A stretch of DNA of 64,000 bases, taken from Bacteroides intestinalis DSM 17393. GTDB taxonomy: Bacteria; Bacteroidota; Bacteroidia; Bacteroidales; Bacteroidaceae. The stretch spans positions 2,790,001 to 2,854,000 of the forward strand of contig NZ_ABJL02000008.1 of NCBI RefSeq assembly GCF_000172175.1, written 5' to 3'. A program made the translations under genes and the position numbers. The notes under the pieces were generated by a model. It did not search any database, was not told the DNA's origin, and saw nothing but the letters and a program-made list of their open reading frames with translations. Shown piece after piece: positions 41,433-50,561 of this stretch (within the stretch, counting starts at the first letter, position 1; every line of letters begins with the position of its first letter).

Positions 41433-44400
41433 TTATAAAACCGTATCGAGCAGATCGGCGTAGATAGGATTTTGTCGTAACAAGTAAGGCACCCCTGTCA
41501 TAAATAGCTGCTTGCGGGCACGGGTGAGCGCAACGTTTAGTTTCCGGTCAATCCATACTCCTCTTTCTTCCGTAAGGTTGGCAAGAAATTTCAGTTGATA
41601 AGTACGGTTCACACAGAAAGAATAAATAATCACATCCCTCTCACTTCCCTGGAAACGTTCTACGGTGTCCACTAGGATATCATTCAAAACAGGAATACCC
41701 AAAGCAGCTATTTCTCTCTTTATAAGGGCTATCTGGCTACGATAAGGAGTGATAACGCCTAAAGTCAAAGCAGAATGAAAGCCGGAACCGCTTGCCTCAT
41801 ACTGTCGGTAAACGGCAGCAGCCAACCGCGCTGTAAGCTGTGCTTCGGAATGGTTTATCTTCGCTGATTGTAAAGGAGTCTCCGGCACCGAGGGAAGAAA
41901 AGCTACCCGACTCACCAATACATCAGCAAATTCATCACTCTCCAGTCCCGGAGCAAGTACAAGTTCACCTTGCTGATGCGGCAAACCGACCGCTTCCAGT
42001 AATCCGCCATAAAAAGCATGATTAGGGAACCGGGCTACTTCCACATTCATACGTCCCTGTCGGCAAAGCATATCGTAGAAACGCTGAGTGGTTGGTGACG
42101 AGTGATTGGCGGAGACTGTACGATAGAGACGTTCGAACAGAGAATCTTTCAGGTTGTACAAACCGATACTCTGTAGGCATTCTTCACACACTTCAGATTG
42201 CGATTCGGATTGAAGAACAACGGCAGGCAGTTGTTTATGATCGCCGATAAGAATAAACTTACCGATGGTATTGTTACCAGCTACATTTCGTGCACAAAGA
42301 AGTCCTAACAGTTGTGGCTCCAATATCTGGGTAGCCTCATCCACAATAGCCACATCAAAAGTCTTCAGACGAAACATATCCGTTTTAGATGAGAAGGTAG
42401 CAACAGTACCAACGAAAACACGACAACCTTCTATGCATGCGTGTACTTCACGACGTGTAGAACAGGCTTCCAGCACATTCTCTATTAATCGGGAACGGAA
42501 AGAAGGATCGCAAGAGAGCTCACTTCCGATACGAATAAAATCAATCTCAGGCGTTATTACAGAAAGGGTTTTGCAGATCTCATCCACTGCACGATTTGTA
42601 TATGAAAGTAACAATATCTGTTTCCCTTCACGATAGAAAGCTTCTACCATACCACGCAAAGCACGGGAAGTCTTTCCAGTACCCGGAGGACCTATCAAAA
42701 GAAAATAATCCCTGGCTGCCTGTGCCTTCAGGGTAATGCGGGAAAAATCATCGGAAGCAGCTGCAATACGGGCATCAAAAGAAGTATCAAAATCCGGTTC
42801 ACGCTGAGACAGCAATAAATCCCGGCGATCCTTGTTGGCGGAAAGGAAAGCGGAAAGTCCCAGATACATGCTGCGGAAAGAAGTATCCATATAATCGTGC
42901 TCTATGGCATAGCAACTATCCAGAGGAAGCACAGAAGTATTTTGTTGCGAAGCACGAAGACGGATACGGATATCCCGGTCGGTGATTCGCTCTATATTCC
43001 CTTTGAATACCATCTTATTGGTTACATTGTCCGTATCTTGATTGCGTTGATAGAGGACAATGGCGTCACCCTCACGGAAATTCGGTAAAACTTGCAGAGA
43101 TAAATCATTGACCGGACGTGCCAATACAAGATATGCCTTATGTATATCTGCCGCATGATTCTCTGTGATCGTCAGATCATATAGTATCTCCCCCGCCTCA
43201 CGCTTTTCTTCAAGTGTGGAAAGCCACAAAGCAGCAGCTCCTGCACGCCCTTCATAATCAATATCACCTGATTTTGAAGTGTACAATTCCTTGGTTATAA
43301 AATTGTAGAGTGTATAGAAGTAACATTGTTCCAATGCAGTAAGCATCCGGATACGTTGTGCCACTGCATCGATGGACGGATAAAGATAGCGTTTCCATAA
43401 CGTGTTATTCAGATGACGCTCATTCAGTGTCTCTGGATTGATAGCTTTCAGGCATTCCGCTGTATAATGAGGACTGTTACGTAATTGCATGCCATATTCA
43501 TTCGCCACAATCCGGTTGCGAACATCCATCACACGCCGTACCATCGCCCACGATGGACGGGCAGGATATAGCAACGGGTAACGTGTATACAGCAAATATG
43601 CCTTTACTCTGCGGTGGTCCATTCCCATAGAATATTCCAGCACTGCCTGATACAATAACATCTGTACCTTATTATTCTCTTTCGGTTCCACCTTGTCCCG
43701 GATAGAATACTCATCGGCTTTGCCCGACTTCATTTCTATAAAGGAAGACATATCGCGCTGCATATAGTCCAGACGTCCTTGCAACCCCAGTGCTTCACAT
43801 ATATAGGTAGGTTCCAATACTGCATCTGTTTTATCCAGTTCATAACCGGGAGTCCGGAAAGTTTCAGTCACCGTTTGACGGATATGTTCGAAGTGTCGTT
43901 TACAATCGGCAAAGAATTCCTTTTCTTTCTCCTTGTCCAGTAAATCGGCACATGCAGCCAACTCTATGGAATAAGTGCGGAAAGCCTTTTTCATGCAGGA
44001 TAAATAGTCCGGCTCCTCTTTCGCATAGATCCATTCGTCCAGGAAAAGATTGGCAATATTACCGAGCAAAAGAGGACGTGTATTATCGGGAGATTGCAAA
44101 CGTGCCAGCAGATAATTGGCCGGATGATGCCCGTAATCTTTAAAACACTCTGCCAGAGCACTGATATCCAACAGATAATCCGGTTCTAAAATAATAAAAG
44201 AGGGTGTCAATACACCTGCCTCATCTACAGCTACATTCAATAGATTGACCTGCGCATGGCGCCATAACAATTGACAGGTTTCTGCAAATTCCTCATTCAC
44301 CTGCGGTACATTATATCGCACCCGTAACGGTTCATCAGCAACGGTATCTACAGGCAATACATATAAATACGTATCATCGGCATATTGAAAACAAACACGC

Positions 44401-44825
44401 ATCCGGCGTACCCGTTCTTTAGCAAGTGGAGAAACGATATAAGTAGCATCCGCACGGGGAAGCAAGCGGTAAAGTTCCGCCGGTATCTCCTCTCCCGTAA
44501 GCTTCTTCACAAAGAAAGTCAATGTCTTGATGTCTCTCAACAGATTCTCCCGTGAGGGTTCAGCCAAACGGTTCAGAACAGCATTGGAGGTCAGGCGAAA
44601 AGTATGTAAGCGATTTTGTTCCACAACAGACAGTCCGGCTTTCGAGGCTACAAAGCTGATGCGTGCAGACAAGTCAGTCATTTGCAGACTACCGTCCGGC
44701 ATCTGTGTACGACAAAGACGTTCCAGAAATTCACGAAGTTGACGGTAAGCCGTTGTTAATGGAATATTTTCATCCCGGCAGACAGTAAGTAAGAAGTGAT
44801 AGTATTCCCGTACCTCTTCCTGCAT
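41433..44825 (-). CDS. Dna2-like nuclease-helicase (superfamily 1)
   Basis: 1,130 residues, cytosolic. The N-terminal half contains a PD-(D/E)xK nuclease core: GRLDYM (about 353, Asp) then FIEMKSGKA (about 366, ExK) and the NNKVQMLLYQAVLEY helix. The C-terminal half is a superfamily 1 helicase: Walker A GPPGTGKTS (about 712), VAIVDEATQILEP (motif II), IGDHKQLPAVV (motif III), RFQGSERDVIIYS (motif V) and LNVALTRARKQLF (motif VI). This is the domain order of Dna2, which trims DNA flaps. No iron-sulfur cysteine pattern is obvious around the nuclease. Its ATG overlaps the tatC stop by one base, so it is translated with the tat operon. Its cellular role in Bacteroides is not known to me. Confidence 0.88.
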   Translation of the reverse strand: MQEEVREYYHFLLTVCRDENIPLTTAYRQLREFLERLCRTQMPDGSLQMTDLSARISFVASKAGLSVVEQNRLHTFRLTSNAVLNRLAEPSRENLLRDIKTLTFFVKKLTGEEIPAELYRLLPRADATYIVSPLAKERVRRMRVCFQYADDTYLYVLPVDTVADEPLRVRYNVPQVNEEFAETCQLLWRHAQVNLLNVAVDEAGVLTPSFIILEPDYLLDISALAECFKDYGHHPANYLLARLQSPDNTRPLLLGNIANLFLDEWIYAKEEPDYLSCMKKAFRTYSIELAACADLLDKEKEKEFFADCKRHFEHIRQTVTETFRTPGYELDKTDAVLEPTYICEALGLQGRLDYMQRDMSSFIEMKSGKADEYSIRDKVEPKENNKVQMLLYQAVLEYSMGMDHRRVKAYLLYTRYPLLYPARPSWAMVRRVMDVRNRIVANEYGMQLRNSPHYTAECLKAINPETLNERHLNNTLWKRYLYPSIDAVAQRIRMLTALEQCYFYTLYNFITKELYTSKSGDIDYEGRAGAAALWLSTLEEKREAGEILYDLTITENHAADIHKAYLVLARPVNDLSLQVLPNFREGDAIVLYQRNQDTDNVTNKMVFKGNIERITDRDIRIRLRASQQNTSVLPLDSCYAIEHDYMDTSFRSMYLGLSAFLSANKDRRDLLLSQREPDFDTSFDARIAAASDDFSRITLKAQAARDYFLLIGPPGTGKTSRALRGMVEAFYREGKQILLLSYTNRAVDEICKTLSVITPEIDFIRIGSELSCDPSFRSRLIENVLEACSTRREVHACIEGCRVFVGTVATFSSKTDMFRLKTFDVAIVDEATQILEPQLLGLLCARNVAGNNTIGKFILIGDHKQLPAVVLQSESQSEVCEECLQSIGLYNLKDSLFERLYRTVSANHSSPTTQRFYDMLCRQGRMNVEVARFPNHAFYGGLLEAVGLPHQQGELVLAPGLESDEFADVLVSRVAFLPSVPETPLQSAKINHSEAQLTARLAAAVYRQYEASGSGFHSALTLGVITPYRSQIALIKREIAALGIPVLNDILVDTVERFQGSERDVIIYSFCVNRTYQLKFLANLTEERGVWIDRKLNVALTRARKQLFMTGVPYLLRQNPIYADLLDTVL

Positions 44826-45646
44826 TATTCCTCCTTATCTTCATCCGCCTCGTCCGTGTCAGTTTTCTTATCCTTAATCATCAGGATACTCAACTCATAG
44901 AGCAGATAAAGCGGAATGGAAACCACTGTCAGAGTGAAAGGGTCGCCGGTTGGCGTAATAATAGCTGCGACTATCACAATAATCACCAGTGCATGACGAC
45001 GGTATTTGCGCAGGAAAGATTTGTGCACCAATCCTAAAAGTGAAAGTAACCAGGTCACCAACGGCAATTCAAAAGCCAGTCCCATACAGAGCACCAGCAT
45101 CATGAAGTTATCTATGTAAGAATTTAAAGAAATCTGATTCTCGATGGCTGCACTCAGTTCGTAGGTTGAGAGAAAGCGCAACGTCAATGGATAGACCATA
45201 AAATACCCCAACAGTACACCGAGGAAAAACATCACCGTACCAATGCATAAAGCTTTCTTCACCCCACGACGCTCGTTAGGGTAAAGAGCAGGACTGATAA
45301 ACCTCCAGATTTCGAAAAAGATATAAGGCGTAGCCGTCACCACCGACATCCAGAATGCGGTGGACATATGAACAAAGAACGGAGCCGCCAGATTTATATT
45401 GATCAGTTTGACGTGAAACTGCTGCGTAAAGAATTCATCGTTAAGATTGAATGTTTTTCCTACGTATCGCAGCACGTCGTAAAAGATGAAATCATTGTGG
45501 CAGGGTGCCAACACCACATTATCAAATAACCACGGCATTGCAATAAAATAACCGACTGCAAATACAAACCACACGCCGAGAACGCGAAACAGTACCCGAC
45601 GCAGTTCGTCCAAATGATCCCAAAAGGTTAGTTCTTTATCTGCCAT
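44825..45646 (-). CDS. tatC: Twin-arginine translocase subunit TatC
   Basis: 273 residues from the Met of MADKELTFWDHLDELRR, which is the canonical TatC start. An in-frame Met eight codons upstream lies inside the tatA-tatC hairpin and is rejected. Six membrane helices follow, with the conserved FWDHLDELR N-terminus, the FEIWRFISPALYPNERR loop (receptor site for the twin-Arg signal) and LAFELPLVTWLL. It moves folded proteins across the inner membrane with TatA. The C-terminus is acidic. A one-base overlap with the helicase start shows coupling. No separate tatB is seen, as usual in Bacteroidetes. Confidence 0.95.
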   Translation of the reverse strand: MADKELTFWDHLDELRRVLFRVLGVWFVFAVGYFIAMPWLFDNVVLAPCHNDFIFYDVLRYVGKTFNLNDEFFTQQFHVKLININLAAPFFVHMSTAFWMSVVTATPYIFFEIWRFISPALYPNERRGVKKALCIGTVMFFLGVLLGYFMVYPLTLRFLSTYELSAAIENQISLNSYIDNFMMLVLCMGLAFELPLVTWLLSLLGLVHKSFLRKYRRHALVIIVIVAAIITPTGDPFTLTVVSIPLYLLYELSILMIKDKKTDTDEADEDKEE

Positions 45647-45659
45647 ACTAGTGAAATAG

Positions 45660-45726
45660 TTACAAGCCACGAACTACAAGTACCTTCGGCATGATAGCGC
45701 AGGTACTTGTAGCTCGTAGCTTGTAA
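45660..45726. repeat. Long intergenic hairpin between tatA and tatC
   Basis: Arms 45660-45685 and 45701-45726 match at 24 of 26 positions around a 15-base loop. It falls exactly between the tatA stop and the tatC start. It has no T run. Similar hairpins with related loops occur at 3.8 and 61.4 kb. Confidence 0.8.
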
Positions 45727-45737
45727 CCCGTAGCTTA

Positions 45738-45959
45738 TTATTTTTTAGAAGCCGGCTCTTCTATATCCTCCTTTGCCTTATTTATTTCTTCTTTCGCCTC
45801 ATTCACACCGTCCTTGAAGCTCTTCACGCCTTTACCTAATCCCTTCATCAATTCAGGTATCTTCTTACCACCAAACAACAACAGGATAAGCAAAGCGATA
45901 ATGACCCATTCGGAACCGCTGGGCAGAAAGCCTAATAAAAGTAAGTTTGTCATATTCAT
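45738..45959 (-). CDS. tatA: Twin-arginine translocase subunit TatA/E
   Basis: 73 residues. The short N-terminal membrane helix (FLPSGSEWVIIALLILLLFGGKKIPELM) has the FGxxKxPE hinge of TatA, followed by the amphipathic helix GLGKGVKSFKDGVNEA and a charged tail. It forms the pore-like oligomer of the Tat system. It is first in the operon tatA-tatC-helicase; a TATATTTG -7 box lies just upstream (45978-45985 on the minus strand). The assignment to TatA rather than TatB rests on length and the absence of a longer tail. Confidence 0.93.
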   Translation of the reverse strand: MNMTNLLLLGFLPSGSEWVIIALLILLLFGGKKIPELMKGLGKGVKSFKDGVNEAKEEINKAKEDIEEPASKK

Positions 45960-45977
45960 AGTTTTTTAAATTTGTTG

Positions 45978-45985
45978 CAAATATA
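45978..45985 (-). promoter_or_regulatory. Predicted -7 box of the tat operon
   Basis: TATATTTG on the minus strand about 20 bases before the tatA start; GTG rather than TTG at the -33 position. Confidence 0.5.
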
Positions 45986-46053
45986 ATAGTTTCACTACAG
46001 ATTACACACTTTTACACGGATTAAAACGAAAAGAATAAGGGTAAAACCGAATC

Positions 46054-48582
46054 TCAGTCCTGATAGTAAACCCTCTTCACCCGTGTAGAAACGCTTGTCA
46101 ATACTTCGTAAGGAATGGTTTCAAGTACATCGGAAAGCACCGTAATGGGCAGATGATCGCCAAATATCTCTACGATATCCCCCTCTTTACATTCAATATC
46201 CGTAACGTCTATCATGCAGACATCCATGCAGATATTACCGACATAAGGTGCACGTTGCCCATTCACCAAACAATATGCATGACCATTGCCTAAGTGACGG
46301 TTTAGTCCGTCGGCATATCCGATAGGCAGTGCAGCAATACGTGAATCACGTTTCAGATGCCCTTTGCGACTATATCCAACCGTATCTTCTTCGGGTACCT
46401 CCCGTATTTGCAGGATGGTAGTTTTCAGTGTACTTACATTATTTATAATAGTATTATCGATCGGACTGATACCATACAAACCGATGCCCAAACGTACCAT
46501 ATCGAACTGTGCTCCGGGGAAACGCTCAATACCTGCCGAGTTGCAGATGTGACGGAGTATCTTATGCGGAAATGCTGCTTGCAACTGCATAGAGGCTGCT
46601 TCAAACATTTCTATCTGTCCACGCGTAAACGCATCAAACTGAGATGCATCACTGCCTACAAGGTGAGAGAATACAGACCGTGCAATGACAGCATTCTGGC
46701 TCTTCAACCGTTCTATAAGTCGTGGCATATCCTCGGGGGCAAAGCCCAGACGGTGCATACCCGTATCCAGTTTTATATGAATAGGGAAGTTGGTGATACC
46801 TTCTTTTTCCGCCTCCTTAATCAGTGCATCCAGCAAATGGAAGCTGTACACTTCCGGCTCCAGCTTATAATCGAACATAGTCTTGAATGCCGTCATCTCC
46901 GGATTCATAATGATAATGCTCGCCGTAATGCCTGCTTTGCGCAGTTCGGAACCTTCGTCGGCCACAGCCACAGCCAGATAGTCGACATGATGTTCCTGTA
47001 GTGTCTTGGCAATCTCATACGAGCCTGCACCATACGCAGACGCTTTCACCATGCAGACCATCTTGGTTTCCGGCTTCAGTTTACTACGATAATAATTCAG
47101 GTTGGCTATCATGGCTCCGAGATTCACTTCAAGAATCGTTTCGTGTACCTTCTTCTCCAGTTCTTCCGTCAAAGCATCAAAGCCAAACTGACGGGCACCT
47201 TTTATCAATATAATTTCATTTTCCAACCGTAGCTCACCACGGGAAATAGCACGCAACAATGCTTCCGTATTAGGATAGAAAGCCTTTTCAATATCAAACC
47301 GTGCAGCACACGAAGCAATCTCATTTCCAACACCGATGATGCGCTCAATACCACGACTGTTGATCAACTGCGATACCTTCCGGTAAAGCGTCGGTGCATT
47401 CTGGCCCGTTTCCAGTATATCAGAAAGAATGAGTGTACGCTTCAACCCATTGCTTTGCGAGCGACGGTAGAGGAAATCAAGCGCAATGTCCAATGAAGCG
47501 AGATCACTGTTATAACTATCATTAATCAATAAGCAACCGTTTTTGCCCTCCTTCACTTCCAAACGCATAGCCACCGGTTCCAGTGTCGTCATGCGCTCCG
47601 TAATTTTTTCAGCAGGAAGCATTAGGTAAAGACAGGCAGCCAGGCAGTTCAGCGAATTCTCAATAGAAGCATCGTCAATAAAAGGCAGCATAAAAGTATT
47701 ATCCATTTCCAGATAACGGTAAGAGATGACGGTACAATCCTCCTTCTTCTCCACCTTACTTATAAACAGAGGACGCTCCATATCTTTCCGGCTCCATGCT
47801 ATTTCACGGGCACTGAGCATGGACTTGGCCACGCAATTGCTGATAAACTCATCATCGCCGTTATAAATCACCACATCGCAGTTCTTAAACAGAGTCAGCT
47901 TCTCCATGCATTTCTCTTGCAGAGAAAAGAAGTTTTCCTGATGAGCACCACCAATATTAGTCAGTATGCCAATGGTTGGCTTGATAATATTCTGTAAGGC
48001 ACGCATTTCTCCCATCTCAGAAATACCAGCCTCGAAAATAGCAAGCTCAGACTGTTCGTTCATCTGCCAGACAGACAGAGGCACCCCGATCTGAGAATTA
48101 TAACTGCGAGGCGAACGGACAATTACCCGTTCGGGACTAAGCAACTGATGAAGCCACTCTTTCACAATAGTCTTTCCATTACTGCCTGTAATGCCAATCA
48201 CAGGAATCTGGAATTGCTCACGATGTTGCTCCGCCAATTTCTGCAAAGCTTTCAACGGATTAGCAACTACTAAAAAGTTGAGTTGGGGTATGAGACTTGA
48301 CTGCGCATCATCACGTTGTATAGAATCATCTATAATCAATTGTCCATTTTCAATTGCCTTATAAGTTTCTTTGCTAACTACAAAGTTACGGACGCCACGT
48401 GAATATAAATCAGGGATATAGCGGGCACCATCATTGCGTTTGGTAGTTAAGGCAAAGAACAAAGTTTCTTCGGGGAAACTCAAGGAACGGCTATCGGTAA
48501 GTAACCAGTCTATAGTTGCCGGCGTGTCCCCCACACGTCGTGCACCAATGCGTTCGGCTATTGTTTCAATCGTATATGACAT
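46054..48582 (-). CDS. Bifunctional MurF-alanine racemase
   Basis: 842 residues, cytosolic. Residues 1 to about 455 are MurF (UDP-MurNAc-tripeptide:D-Ala-D-Ala ligase) with the ATP loop GITGSNGKTIVKEW (about 135) and LLINDSYNSDLASLDIAL. The rest is a PLP alanine racemase with the cofactor Lys in MVKASAYGAGSYE (about 511), GMHRLGF, RLGIGLYGISP, the Tyr in VGYSRKGHL and VGNICMDVCMIDV. It makes D-Ala and, in the same protein, adds D-Ala-D-Ala to the wall precursor. The fusion is standard in Bacteroides and relatives. Its start overlaps the GSCFA gene end by 25 bases. Confidence 0.96.
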   Translation of the reverse strand: MSYTIETIAERIGARRVGDTPATIDWLLTDSRSLSFPEETLFFALTTKRNDGARYIPDLYSRGVRNFVVSKETYKAIENGQLIIDDSIQRDDAQSSLIPQLNFLVVANPLKALQKLAEQHREQFQIPVIGITGSNGKTIVKEWLHQLLSPERVIVRSPRSYNSQIGVPLSVWQMNEQSELAIFEAGISEMGEMRALQNIIKPTIGILTNIGGAHQENFFSLQEKCMEKLTLFKNCDVVIYNGDDEFISNCVAKSMLSAREIAWSRKDMERPLFISKVEKKEDCTVISYRYLEMDNTFMLPFIDDASIENSLNCLAACLYLMLPAEKITERMTTLEPVAMRLEVKEGKNGCLLINDSYNSDLASLDIALDFLYRRSQSNGLKRTLILSDILETGQNAPTLYRKVSQLINSRGIERIIGVGNEIASCAARFDIEKAFYPNTEALLRAISRGELRLENEIILIKGARQFGFDALTEELEKKVHETILEVNLGAMIANLNYYRSKLKPETKMVCMVKASAYGAGSYEIAKTLQEHHVDYLAVAVADEGSELRKAGITASIIIMNPEMTAFKTMFDYKLEPEVYSFHLLDALIKEAEKEGITNFPIHIKLDTGMHRLGFAPEDMPRLIERLKSQNAVIARSVFSHLVGSDASQFDAFTRGQIEMFEAASMQLQAAFPHKILRHICNSAGIERFPGAQFDMVRLGIGLYGISPIDNTIINNVSTLKTTILQIREVPEEDTVGYSRKGHLKRDSRIAALPIGYADGLNRHLGNGHAYCLVNGQRAPYVGNICMDVCMIDVTDIECKEGDIVEIFGDHLPITVLSDVLETIPYEVLTSVSTRVKRVYYQD

Positions 48583-49547
48583 ATTTCTTTCTCGTTTTGG
48601 AAATCTAAGTACGGGTATTTTTGGTTAAGTCGATCTATTTTTAACACAATTTGTCCTAAAAAACGCTTATACTCCTCTGACTCCGGATGAAAGGGCTTAT
48701 GAGATAGCGCTTTATTGATATTTTCACTTTCCTGCATAATCTCTAACGCATCTTCCGAGAAGCAAGTCTGCACAAACTTCTCCCATACATAGCGTACCGC
48801 CTGGGAGGACGGATGCACCATATCGTCAGCATAAAAACGATAGTCGCGAAGCTCGTCAAGCAAGAGTTCGTAAGCCGGAAAATAAGAGACATGTTCGGGA
48901 AAAGAAGCCTGCAACTGGTCGATGGCAAGCAAAAGCGTGGCTTTACTCAATTGATTGGCATGCATTCCATCGCGTATGTGTCGTATAGGACTAACGGTAA
49001 GAATCACTTTCAGCTTCGGGTTCCGGGCAATCAGACCGGAGAAAAGGGAAGTATAGTCGGATACAATCTCCTGCACACTGAGTCGGCGACGAATAAAGAC
49101 AGATTCCGGTTGCTTGTGGCAGTTTGCAACCACATGCCCCGTAATCTTCTGTTCGTACACCCAGGATGTACCAAAAGTCAACATCAGACAATCCAGTTGA
49201 TGAATGCATTCGTGTGCCGCCAACAAGCGGGCATTGATGCGCTGTAAAGTTTCCTCCATTAAGGGTGAAGAAAAATCTCCATGATGCATGGGGCTGTGCC
49301 AGCATTCGCGGAAGAAAAACAAATCTTCTTCCTTATATACCTTACCTGCCACCACCTCACGCAAGGCAGCCGAAATGGACAAGGGATTATAAAGAACCCC
49401 AAATGGATTTATATCCGGATGGAATTTAGCATCCACGAGTAAGCTCCCCATGTTGGTAGCAAAACAAGACCCCATCAACAGGAGGTTATCTGCCTGTACA
49501 AGAGGTGGCAAACCGGAAGGCAACCCAACGGGAGTAAAGAAATCCAT
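48558..49547 (-). CDS. GSCFA-domain protein
   Basis: 329 residues, no signal peptide. The family name motif GSCFATNMG is at about residue 27, followed by HPDINPFGVLYNPLSI, LMLTFGTSWVYE, LTVSPIRHIRDGMHANQLSKATL and YADDMVHPSSQAVRYVWEKF. These blocks resemble SGNH-hydrolase blocks I, III and V (Ser, Asn/His, Asp-His), so it may be a cytosolic esterase, but no reaction is established that I know of. It overlaps murF-alr by 25 bases and is thus co-translated with a cell-wall gene, which hints at envelope work. Confidence 0.87.
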   Translation of the reverse strand: MDFFTPVGLPSGLPPLVQADNLLLMGSCFATNMGSLLVDAKFHPDINPFGVLYNPLSISAALREVVAGKVYKEEDLFFFRECWHSPMHHGDFSSPLMEETLQRINARLLAAHECIHQLDCLMLTFGTSWVYEQKITGHVVANCHKQPESVFIRRRLSVQEIVSDYTSLFSGLIARNPKLKVILTVSPIRHIRDGMHANQLSKATLLLAIDQLQASFPEHVSYFPAYELLLDELRDYRFYADDMVHPSSQAVRYVWEKFVQTCFSEDALEIMQESENINKALSHKPFHPESEEYKRFLGQIVLKIDRLNQKYPYLDFQNEKEICHIRLKQ

Positions 49548-49567
49548 AGATTATGAAAATTAGTATT

Positions 49568-50290
49568 CTACATCATCATATTCTTCCGGATCGAAAACTT
49601 CACAATTGCCATTGCCTGGATAGCTGCAAACGGCACATCCATCGGTTCATGATGCGGATTATAGCTCACCAGCTTAATGCAACCGTCTATTTCCGAACGG
49701 TTCACATACTTCACTGCCAAATATTCATCTCCATCAATATTGAATGAAACCAAGTACATCTCACCATAAATGACATTGCTAAAGCTACTGATTTCTTTAA
49801 AGCCTACGATATCTCCTGATTTCAGAATGGGATACATACTATCTCCACTGATATAGAGGGCGCCATCACACAAGGGAATGCTGGGAATCTGTATCTTACC
49901 TACTACATATTGATGTTTGTTGGCAAGCAGCGTTTTTAGATTGGCAGCAGCAGTGATATCATAAAGCGCTACACTACGATCACCCACCAGATCAGGAGTT
50001 TTGGGATTGTGGACGATCTCTACTTCTCCCCTCGCGTACTCGCTATTGCATAATTTTGCCTGATATACAGGACTTCCTTTTCCCAACAATAACCAGTTGT
50101 AGTCTACGTCTTTCATCTTGCTCAGCAGCAACGGAAAGTCAGTACTGTTACGCGCAATCCAGTTACTAAGTGTGGAACGCGAAACGCCCAGGTAAGCGGC
50201 CAGATCAGCATCAGTCTTAAAGTTCAGTACACGCTTGGCGCGCTTCACTATGTCCGCTACGCTAAATAAGGAATTTTTTTCTTTCTCCAT
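49568..50290 (-). CDS. S24-family repressor-like regulator (phage CI type)
   Basis: 240 residues from the ATG at 50290; 17 codons further upstream are open but carry no coding signal and lie in the leader. The N-terminal CI-type helix-turn-helix is TDADLAAYLGVSRSTLSNWI (about 25-44). The C-terminal S24 peptidase-like domain has the Ser in SGDSMYP and the Lys in LAVKYV, the dyad used by LexA and CI for self-cleavage. It is not next to phage genes, so it is likely a resident regulator, perhaps of stress genes. Palindromes around its predicted promoter suggest autoregulation. It is divergent from dxs. Confidence 0.87.
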   Translation of the reverse strand: MEKEKNSLFSVADIVKRAKRVLNFKTDADLAAYLGVSRSTLSNWIARNSTDFPLLLSKMKDVDYNWLLLGKGSPVYQAKLCNSEYARGEVEIVHNPKTPDLVGDRSVALYDITAAANLKTLLANKHQYVVGKIQIPSIPLCDGALYISGDSMYPILKSGDIVGFKEISSFSNVIYGEMYLVSFNIDGDEYLAVKYVNRSEIDGCIKLVSYNPHHEPMDVPFAAIQAMAIVKFSIRKNMMM

Positions 50291-50561
50291 TTGATTTGTG
50301 CTAATTAAGTTCCAATGCATTTCTTGTTCGTAGATGCACACTTCTGCATTTCGTAAAATGCTAAAGCTAAGGCTGATTGTTTTCTATACGAAAACCAAGC
50401 AATGCATTGCAGCAACAAAAGTAATCAAATTGTTTTAAGAGGACAAACAAAAGCAAGGATAACTCATCCGCCAATCAAAGAATTATGGGAGTTAAGCCGC
50501 CGCATCACCACTTTTATCTCTTTTCTCTGCGACGGTTAAGGAAAATCGTAGTAGGCACTTA
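50291..50561. promoter_or_regulatory. Promoter region of the S24 regulator, with palindromes
   Basis: On the minus strand TACTTTTG (50423-50416) has TTG 20 bases upstream (50446-50444), giving a predicted start near 50408. GCAATGCATTGC (50399-50410, perfect palindrome) sits on that start. GCATTT-CGTA-AAATGC (50346-50361) and AATGCATT (50314-50321) follow in the leader. The repeated word ATGCAT suggests operators for the encoded repressor. No gene on either strand. Confidence 0.5.
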
